Below, piece after piece: positions 30,303 to 34,733 of a stretch of DNA of 34,733 nt (positions are counted from its first letter, which is position 1; the number at the start of each line of letters is the position of its first letter). The stretch comes from a virus. The notes beneath the pieces are model-generated. The model was not told the DNA's origin, did no database searches, and saw only the letters and a list, made by a program, of their open reading frames with translations. The DNA lies in IMG/VR virus record IMGVR_UViG_3300036861_000692, positions 1-34,733 of that record. One strand, 5' to 3'. The position numbers and the translations under genes are program-made.

Positions 30303-31074
30303 CGATCCCCCTCGCTCTCTTCATCTCGTCGATCAGGGCGCCGTCGGCGTCCTCCCGCGGTGCTCGATTCGGAACAGCGCGGACGCCGGAGACGGCAGCC
30401 CAGTGCTTCGCCAGCGCGTTCGCGGTGAGCTCCCATTCGGGATGTAGCCGCTTGTACACACCGGCACGGCGATGGATTTCACCGGCCGAGACGTCCGGGG
30501 TCGCGGTGCGGATCTCTGCCGCAGCTACCCCGATACCTGCCGCATGGCGCTTCGTGAGCTGATTCGGGTCAGCACCCTCGATCTCGGAGAGGGCGTCGTG
30601 AATCTCGTCTCGCTTGCGGGAGGGCGCCGGCTTCGGCGCCGCTCTTGCTCTTGCTTCTCTAACGTCAAGGGCTTCTACGTCAGGGGCTTCTACTTCATCA
30701 GCCGGGTTTCCCGTCGGTCGGGTTTCCCGTCGGTCGGGTTTCCCGTCGCCTAGACTTCCTGACGTTCGGGGCGCTGGACTTCTGGATTCGGCGAAGATGA
30801 CGTAGTGGCGCCGGAGGTGGCCCTCGAGGTCGCGCTCAGTTAGGAGCTCGGCGTAGCCGGCCTCTCGGAGCTCGGCCATTGCGGCCTTCGCGGCATCGCG
30901 CCCGCACTGTGCCTCTCGCATCAGGGTGGCGATCGCCGAGCGGACCCAGCCTTCCTCGTGGGAGAGCAGCGTGACCAGCGCGCCGCGCCCCTTGAGAGAG
31001 AGCCGCGGATCCCGGAGCGCATCACGTGGAATCGCGTGCCAGGGCCGGCCGCCGAAGTCGATGCGGTCGGTCAC
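30295..31074 (-). CDS. Winged-helix replication initiator-like protein (259 aa)
   Basis: Residues 12-95 match the phage replication HTH type (L-S-L-K-G-R-G-A-L-V-T-L-L-S-H, G-R-D-A-A-K-A-A-M-A-E-L, E-A-G-Y-A-E-L). A low-complexity linker (residues 108-150) is encoded by direct repeats, and a C-terminal domain follows (G-I-G-V-A-A-A-E-I, H-P-E-W-E-L-T-A-N-A-L-A-K-H-W). This N-domain / linker / C-domain plan with repeats in the middle is that of lambda O. GTG 31074 follows GAGGTGGTGGC and overlaps the preceding stop (GTGA). Expected to bind the internal repeats and recruit host replication proteins. Confidence 0.82.
   Translation of the reverse strand: MTDRIDFGGRPWHAIPRDALRDPRLSLKGRGALVTLLSHEEGWVRSAIATLMREAQCGRDAAKAAMAELREAGYAELLTERDLEGHLRRHYVIFAESRSPAPRTSGSLGDGKPDRRETRPTGNPADEVEAPDVEALDVREARARAAPKPAPSRKRDEIHDALSEIEGADPNQLTKRHAAGIGVAAAEIRTATPDVSAGEIHRRAGVYKRLHPEWELTANALAKHWAAVSGVRAVPNRAPREDADGALIDEMKRARGIGG
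30668..30748. repeat. Iteron-like repeat array, probable replication origin
   Basis: Inside the initiator gene a 16-bp unit CGGGTTTCCCGTCGGT occurs three times in tandem (30703-30718, 30719-30734, 30735-30748, the last 14 bases long). Just before it a 15-bp unit near GGGCTTCTACGTCA is repeated twice (30668-30697). The 16-bp period is not a multiple of three, so the DNA rather than the protein seems conserved. Lambda carries its origin iterons in the same place in gene O. Confidence 0.6.
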
Positions 31075-31235
31075 GCCACCACCTCGAAGGGCCGGACGTC
31101 GAAGAACATGACCTGCATCCACTCGAACCGGCAGCGGCGGCAGATGACATGCCAGTGGAACCAGCCCTCGGCCGGGCAGCCCTCGGCGTGGAGCGTGCCT
31201 CGGTAGCGGTGCCGAGGACGGCAGGGCTTCGTCAT
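31071..31235 (-). CDS. Zinc-knuckle mini-protein (54 aa)
   Basis: ATG 31235 overlaps the preceding stop (ATGA), and the stop overlaps the initiator start (GTGA), so it is firmly embedded in the operon. The protein contains C-R-P-R-H, G-C-P and C-R-R-C-R-F-E-W near residue 32, with several Trp and His residues. Probably zinc-binding; function unknown. Confidence 0.75.
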   Translation of the reverse strand: MTKPCRPRHRYRGTLHAEGCPAEGWFHWHVICRRCRFEWMQVMFFDVRPFEVVA

Positions 31236-31561
31236 GCCGCCCGCCCCTGAGCGCTCTCAGGTAGTCGGAACAGGCGTTCCTGGTCCCCTCGGCCACCCCG
31301 GGCCTGTGCGGCCCGCTGGGCACGCGGGAATATTGCGGGGGCCCTCGCTGAGCCGCGGGGCCGACCCGGACCGAACAGGGAGAGCTGCACCGGGTCGGCG
31401 GGCCCAGGCCGGTGCCAGACGCCGTCGCCGTTTGCCCGCATGCCGATCACCCGGAGATCCCGGATCGAGCGGCAGCGGCCCGAGGGGTGGGCCCGGCGGA
31501 AGGTGAAGTGCCCGCCGAAGGATTGCCGGCACCGGGGGCAGCGCTCGACCCCGGCGTTCAC
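31232..31561 (-). CDS. Cys/Arg-rich early protein (109 aa)
   Basis: GTG 31561 overlaps the previous stop (GTGA), with AGGTGGATCC upstream. C-P-R-C near residue 8 and later His and Cys (H-P-S-G-R-C) suggest one zinc site. The pattern G-D-G-V-W-H-R-P-G follows, and the C-terminal half is Arg/Pro/Gly-rich. Function unknown. Confidence 0.7.
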   Translation of the reverse strand: MNAGVERCPRCRQSFGGHFTFRRAHPSGRCRSIRDLRVIGMRANGDGVWHRPGPADPVQLSLFGPGRPRGSARAPAIFPRAQRAAQARGGRGDQERLFRLPESAQGRAA

Positions 31562-31767
31562 GGATCCACCTGGACCTTGCGATAGGTGTGCCGCTGGGCA
31601 TGGCGACGGAAGATCCGCTGGGCCTTCCGCCGGGCATGTTTCTCGGATCCGAAGGCCCATCCGGAGATGCCGAAGTCGCCGAGGGCCACGTCGGAGCAGG
31701 TGATGCGGATGTACCAGCCGAACCGGGACTCCTGCAGCTCGATCTCGTGATGGACCTCCACGCTCAC
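31558..31767 (-). CDS. Small basic protein (69 aa)
   Basis: Beta-like N-terminal half (E-V-H-H-E-I-E-L-Q, G-W-Y-I-R-I-T-C) and a basic helical C-terminal half (H-A-R-R-K-A-Q-R-I-F-R-R-H-A-Q-R-H). The fold may bind DNA or RNA. GTG 31767 overlaps the preceding stop (GTGA). Confidence 0.72.
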   Translation of the reverse strand: MSVEVHHEIELQESRFGWYIRITCSDVALGDFGISGWAFGSEKHARRKAQRIFRRHAQRHTYRKVQVDP

Positions 31768-31874
31768 GCCTTCACCCCGAGCAGCCGCGCGCCGCAGTGG
31801 CGGCAGTAGGAGTCCGAGGCGCCGATCACGCCCCGGCAGTTCGTGCAGATGTAGTGGACGAGCGGCTTCCTCAC
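31764..31874 (-). CDS. Zinc-ribbon peptide (36 aa)
   Basis: GTG 31874 gives 36 residues with C-T-N-C near residue 10 and C-R-H-C near 24, a minimal zinc ribbon. The stop overlaps the next start (GTGA). Its own ribosome site is weak and the start is uncertain, but the two CxxC pairs and the tight overlap support a real gene. Confidence 0.6.
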   Translation of the reverse strand: MRKPLVHYICTNCRGVIGASDSYCRHCGARLLGVKA

Positions 31875-31896
31875 GCGGACGATGGTCGCCCTCGGC

Positions 31897-32193
31897 CTAT
31901 CCAGGGCGGACTCGCTTCGGCAGCGGCAGGTCAATCTCCTCGCGCAACTCCCTCAGCAACGGCACGCAGTAGAACCGGCACATGCCGCACAGCCCGTCCT
32001 CACCGTCCACCGGGTAGACGCAGAGCTGGCCGTCTCCGAGGATCCGCTCGGCACTGCGGGCGAACTCACAGCCGCAGCGATCTTCCCCCGGATACTTCCG
32101 GGCCAGCCCCGTCCGGGTCCAACGCCACGCGACGAGCAGGCCGATGGCGACCGAGCCGCTGAACCAGGCGAGCACCAGCAGCCCGGTCCTCAT
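31897..32193 (-). CDS. Membrane-anchored Cys-rich protein (98 aa)
   Basis: ATG 32193 overlaps the stop of the Gp3-like gene (ATGA). One membrane span occupies residues 4-22 (L-L-V-L-A-W-F-S-G-S-V-A-I-G-L-L-V-A). The remaining part has six cysteines (C-G-C, C, C-G-M-C, C), enough for a metal site or disulfides, and ends in charged residues. Function unknown. Confidence 0.72.
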   Translation of the reverse strand: MRTGLLVLAWFSGSVAIGLLVAWRWTRTGLARKYPGEDRCGCEFARSAERILGDGQLCVYPVDGEDGLCGMCRFYCVPLLRELREEIDLPLPKRVRPG

Positions 32194-33209
32194 ACCGAGC
32201 TCCTGGTGATCGTCTCGATCTGGCGGCCGCATCCGATGCAGACCTCGATCCAGGCCCCATCCGACTCGCGCTGATGGGTCCTCGTCCCCTGGAGGTGAAG
32301 GCATGGGCGGCCGGAGGGGGCGACACTCGGAGCCTGAGCGGCCGCAGCCTCTCTCTCTCGAGGCCCTTCCCCCTCCGGCACTGCATCCGCGACCTCGGTT
32401 TCCTCAGGCGTCGCCTCGGTCGCGGACGTCTTGGAGGGCGCCGCTATATCTGGAGTCGAACCAGCCTGCTTATGCGGAGCAGCTCTCCCGGAGTCGCCCT
32501 CCAAGATCTCGCCGGTCTCCGGGTCCACCCCCGCCGGCAGGGCCGGGGGGAGGTGGCCGCCCAGCCCTGCGTCGGCGAGGGAGTACGGAAGTCGGAGAAC
32601 CGGGACGACGAACTGCCGCTCGGCCTGCCCTGGGACCTTCTGCTGGCGCTGCTCGAGGACGAGCGCCGCCGTCGCAAAGTGCGACCGGGCATGGATCGAG
32701 CGGAGGATCCTCATGGCGCCGGCGAGCTCGACCGCGGCGTTGTAGCCCGAGGTCGTCAGGCGCCACACGCCGATACCCGGGAGCTCCGGAAGCAAGACGA
32801 GGAGGTGGGTGGTCAGCTTGCACTCACGCTTGTCGGGCTCGCAGAGGCAGGGCCCGCCGGAGATGAACTCCTCCCGGCCGTTGCAGGCCCGCGTTCGCCC
32901 GCCGGCCGTGTAGAGCTCGTAGAGCTGGCGCTCCTCGAGCTCCTGTGGGAACGGGACCAGGACGTTCAGCTCGGAGGCGTCGGTGAGGACTTCCCACTGC
33001 TGCTGCTCGCCGGGCGCGCCGGTCCACTCATGAGCCTCGCCGCCCCACAACTTCGCGGCAGTCTCGATCGCCTCACGGTTCGGAGACGTCAGGCGCCACT
33101 CGGTGAGCTTCACCGGGCGCCGTCCCTTCTTGCCCTTGATGGGCTCGCTGTCGCCCATGCGGAGGCGCCCCTCCTCGCGTAGCCGCGGCGTGAGGCCGGC
33201 GACGGTCAT
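32190..33209 (-). CDS. phiC31 Gp3-like protein, recombination directionality factor family (339 aa)
   Basis: Residues 22-215 follow the Gp3-like pattern as I remember it: I-K-G-K-K-G-R-R-P-V near 24, W-G-G-E near 55, E-L-N-V-L-V-P, G-P-C-L-C-E-P-D-K-R-E-C-K-L-T-T near 120 and G-I-G-V-W-R-L-T-T-S-G-Y-N-A near 145. phiC31 Gp3 controls excision with a serine integrase. Here the integrase is a tyrosine enzyme, so the role may differ. The last 120 residues are a low-complexity acidic linker and a Cys/His cluster (C-L-H, C-I-G-C). ATG 33209 overlaps the preceding stop; ATG 33158 is possible. Confidence 0.75.
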   Translation of the reverse strand: MTVAGLTPRLREEGRLRMGDSEPIKGKKGRRPVKLTEWRLTSPNREAIETAAKLWGGEAHEWTGAPGEQQQWEVLTDASELNVLVPFPQELEERQLYELYTAGGRTRACNGREEFISGGPCLCEPDKRECKLTTHLLVLLPELPGIGVWRLTTSGYNAAVELAGAMRILRSIHARSHFATAALVLEQRQQKVPGQAERQFVVPVLRLPYSLADAGLGGHLPPALPAGVDPETGEILEGDSGRAAPHKQAGSTPDIAAPSKTSATEATPEETEVADAVPEGEGPREREAAAAQAPSVAPSGRPCLHLQGTRTHQRESDGAWIEVCIGCGRQIETITRSSV

Positions 33210-33379
33210 GCCGTCCGCCAGAGGTAGGCAATCCCGGCGCAGATCAGCCCGGTCGTGATAGTTGTCACGACCGCGATCAAAGGAGAGACCGGTTCCCTGG
33301 GCTTACCAACCGCGCCGATGGTGGCGAGGCCCGCACACACCTGCAGGAAAATCAGCGCGCCGAAGATCGCTGTCCTCAT
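33206..33379 (-). CDS. Two-span membrane protein (57 aa)
   Basis: Hydrophobic spans at about 4-22 (A-I-F-G-A-L-I-F-L-Q-V-C-A-G) and 33-53 are joined by a short polar turn (G-K-P-R-E-P). ATG 33379 and the stop both overlap their neighbours by four bases (ATGA). Function unknown. Confidence 0.75.
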   Translation of the reverse strand: MRTAIFGALIFLQVCAGLATIGAVGKPREPVSPLIAVVTTITTGLICAGIAYLWRTA

Positions 33380-33768
33380 CCGGCCAACCTCTCGATGGCC
33401 CCTCGCCGGATGGCCCGCTCCCGCCGGGCGCTGCCACGTCGCCCGGCGGCGAGCCACTGGTCCCTCGGGATCCCGATGCGCGCCGCGATCTGGAGGGCCT
33501 CGTTCAGACCGGCGCTCAGCTGCCGATGGGCGTGCGGGCCCGGAGCCTCGGCCATGTGTTCGACCCGAGCGAGCACCTGCAGCCGCTCGACGGTCGGATC
33601 GACCGTGGGAAATCCAGCGAGCTCCGGCTCGAGGACCCCCTCCCCGAACCACGGCTGACCGCACCGAGGGCAGAGCTCGAGGTGCAGCCCGGCGTGGAAT
33701 CCGCAGAGGCCCCCGGCGCACCGCGAGCACCGAACCTGCGACGGCTTGTCGCAGAGGCGGCAGGTCAC
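33376..33768 (-). CDS. Protein with N-terminal double zinc site (130 aa)
   Basis: The first 36 residues hold C-R-L-C, C-S-R-C, C-G-F-H and C-P-R-C-G, enough for two zinc ions, arranged like a B-box or treble-clef pair. The rest is helical and Arg-rich (A-R-I-G-I-P-R-D-Q-W-L-A, R-R-E-R-A-I-R-R). GTG 33768 overlaps the previous stop (GTGA). Confidence 0.75.
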   Translation of the reverse strand: MTCRLCDKPSQVRCSRCAGGLCGFHAGLHLELCPRCGQPWFGEGVLEPELAGFPTVDPTVERLQVLARVEHMAEAPGPHAHRQLSAGLNEALQIAARIGIPRDQWLAAGRRGSARRERAIRRGAIERLAG

Positions 33769-34148
33769 CCGGCGCTCCGGCAGTCGGCTTTCGCCGCCTG
33801 GTAGTCCGCGGTGATGCCCTCGATCTTCCCGCCCGCAGCGGTGATCCTGGCCGAGGCGTCCTTCAGGCCGGCGATGTCGAACCTTGACGCCGCGTCGAAT
33901 CCGTCGGACGCGGCACCCATCGCCTCCCCGGCATAGGTGAACCCCTGGTCTGCCAGATCCAGGGCATCGAGGCAGGACTGAGGGGCGACCGCAACGGTGG
34001 TCGTGGTTGGCTCGGGGCGAGTAGCCGCTCCAACACCGGCGCCGACCAGGCCGGCGACGATCGCCGCGATCACCAGTGCTCGGGTCCTCCAGAGCCGCCC
34101 CTTCGGTGGCGCCGGTGGGAGCAGCACGTCGGGATCTGTCATCGTCAT
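33765..34148 (-). CDS. Membrane protein with extracytoplasmic helical domain (127 aa)
   Basis: A Pro-rich cytoplasmic start is followed by a span at about residues 24-44 (A-L-V-I-A-A-I-V-A-G-L-V-G-A-G-V-G-A-A). After a Thr-rich linker comes a helical Ala/Asp-rich outer domain with one Cys at each end (C-L-D-A-L and D-C-R-S-A-G), which could pair. ATG 34148 overlaps the previous stop (ATGA). An early gene encoding an outer-facing protein could act in superinfection exclusion; this is inference. Confidence 0.75.
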   Translation of the reverse strand: MTMTDPDVLLPPAPPKGRLWRTRALVIAAIVAGLVGAGVGAATRPEPTTTTVAVAPQSCLDALDLADQGFTYAGEAMGAASDGFDAASRFDIAGLKDASARITAAGGKIEGITADYQAAKADCRSAG

Positions 34149-34330
34149 CGTGCCGTCACCGCCTCTCGAGGAAGCCAGATCACGCGTTCTCGTCCGGTCC
34201 CGGTGAGGTAGACGACGCGAGCTCGGCTCGGCGTCCAGTCGGTCACCCATGCCCGGCCGCGCTCAGATGCGGCGGCGACCCAGCGCCGACCTCGCCCTCG
34301 AGCCACGGCGACGTACTCACGGTCGGCCAT
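34145..34330 (-). CDS. Small Arg/Trp-rich protein (61 aa)
   Basis: The protein is strand-rich and basic (V-A-V-A-R-G-R-G-R-R-W-V, A-R-V-V-Y-L-T, E-R-V-I-W-L-P). ATG 34330 overlaps the preceding stop (TGATG). Function unknown. Confidence 0.7.
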   Translation of the reverse strand: MADREYVAVARGRGRRWVAAASERGRAWVTDWTPSRARVVYLTGTGRERVIWLPREAVTAR

Positions 34331-34599
34331 CAGAAGTGCCACTTCCAGTTGACGCTGTACACGACGGGCGTGAAGTACTTGACCCACTTCGTGTAGGAGT
34401 TCCAGAACCGGAAGTACTTCGGGCCCCACGCCGTGTGAACGGTGACGTTCATCAGGACCCGGTAGGGCGTGTAGTTGTAGCAGACGACCTTGTGCGCGGT
34501 CGGCACCCGGCAGAACACGTTCGCCGCTTGCGCCTGGGCTGGCAGGAACGCCACCAGGAGCAGCGCGGCCATCGTCGCCGCGATGATGAGACGCCGCAT
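34330..34599 (-). CDS. Secreted early protein (89 aa)
   Basis: A signal peptide (M-R-R-L-I-I-A-A-T start, A-Q-A-A-N cleavage region near residue 25) leads a mature part of about 63 residues rich in Tyr, Trp and Val with two cysteines (F-C-R-V, V-V-C-Y), likely a disulfide-bonded beta domain. The ATG overlaps the stop of the preceding gene (TAATG), with GGAGGGGGG upstream. It is the third early gene. No family recognised. Confidence 0.8.
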   Translation of the reverse strand: MRRLIIAATMAALLLVAFLPAQAQAANVFCRVPTAHKVVCYNYTPYRVLMNVTVHTAWGPKYFRFWNSYTKWVKYFTPVVYSVNWKWHF

Positions 34600-34733
34600 T
34601 ACGATCCCCCCTCCGCCCGTCCCTCGACGGGCAGTTCCTCGAATCCATTGGCCTTGACGAAGTCGATGAGCGTGGCGATCCGCAGGTCCCACATCAGCCG
34701 GCCGAGCGTCTTCGCGGCGTGTTCCATGCAGAG
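34596..34733. repeat. Terminal direct repeat, right copy
   Basis: Second copy of bases 1-138, identical except T34722 for C127. It shows that the genome continues at the left end. Confidence 0.95.
34599..34733 (-). CDS. 3' part of the 78-residue early gene (repeat of 4-142)
   Basis: The last 44 codons of the gene that is whole at 4-240, cut by the contig end. On the circular genome it is the same gene. Its TAA overlaps the ATG of the secreted protein gene. The single difference between the copies is a silent Glu codon change. Confidence 0.85.
   Translation of the reverse strand, partial: LCMEHAAKTLGRLMWDLRIATLIDFVKANGFEELPVEGRAEGGS

Overview
The window is the complete genome of a small temperate siphovirus-type phage (or a circularised prophage) with high GC. 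The first 138 bases recur at the end (34596-34733) with one mismatch, so the contig closes into a circle of about 34,595 bp cut inside an early gene. The host cannot be named. High GC, many GTG/TTG starts, two possibly leaderless regulator genes and a phiC31 Gp3-like protein fit an actinobacterial or similar high-GC Gram-positive-type host better than an enteric one; this is inference.

Layout. A rightward lysogeny unit occupies 555-1920: an XRE-type repressor, a tyrosine integrase and a 42-residue membrane protein, ended by a two-way hairpin at 1932-1962. Nearly everything else reads leftward. A divergent control region (474-554) starts the early unit with a Cro-like HTH gene; it runs through coordinate 1, re-enters at 34733 and continues to about 27222. 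This unit holds small exported and membrane proteins, many zinc-knuckle mini-proteins, a Gp3-like protein, a winged-helix replication initiator with an internal repeat array that looks like a lambda-type origin, a NinG/HNH-like nuclease, an exported lysozyme-like protein and a MerR-like regulator.

A 131-bp gap (27091-27221) with a possible promoter and a strong UUCG hairpin separates early from late genes. The late unit begins unusually with a block of adhesin-like genes (26290-20722: tail-fibre-like, a Tat-signal beta-helix protein, a lectin-like protein and a 13-repeat basic protein). After it come HNH, TerS, TerL, portal, protease, capsid, head-tail connectors, tail tube, the G/GT tail chaperones with a canonical -1 slippery site, tape measure, tail tip, then the lysis genes (M15 peptidase, several small membrane proteins, a papain-like protease) ending at 2032. 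Four-base start/stop overlaps (ATGA, GTGA) tie most neighbours together.

Most notable: the mirrored regulator promoters; the iteron array inside the initiator gene; a 341-bp structured gap in the tail genes that carries a 10-codon relic of a portal gene with only synonymous differences; the GR-x-H-x-R repeat protein; the Tat-signal beta-helix protein; the Gp3-like protein paired with a tyrosine rather than a serine integrase; and at least five exported proteins outside the lysis cassette.
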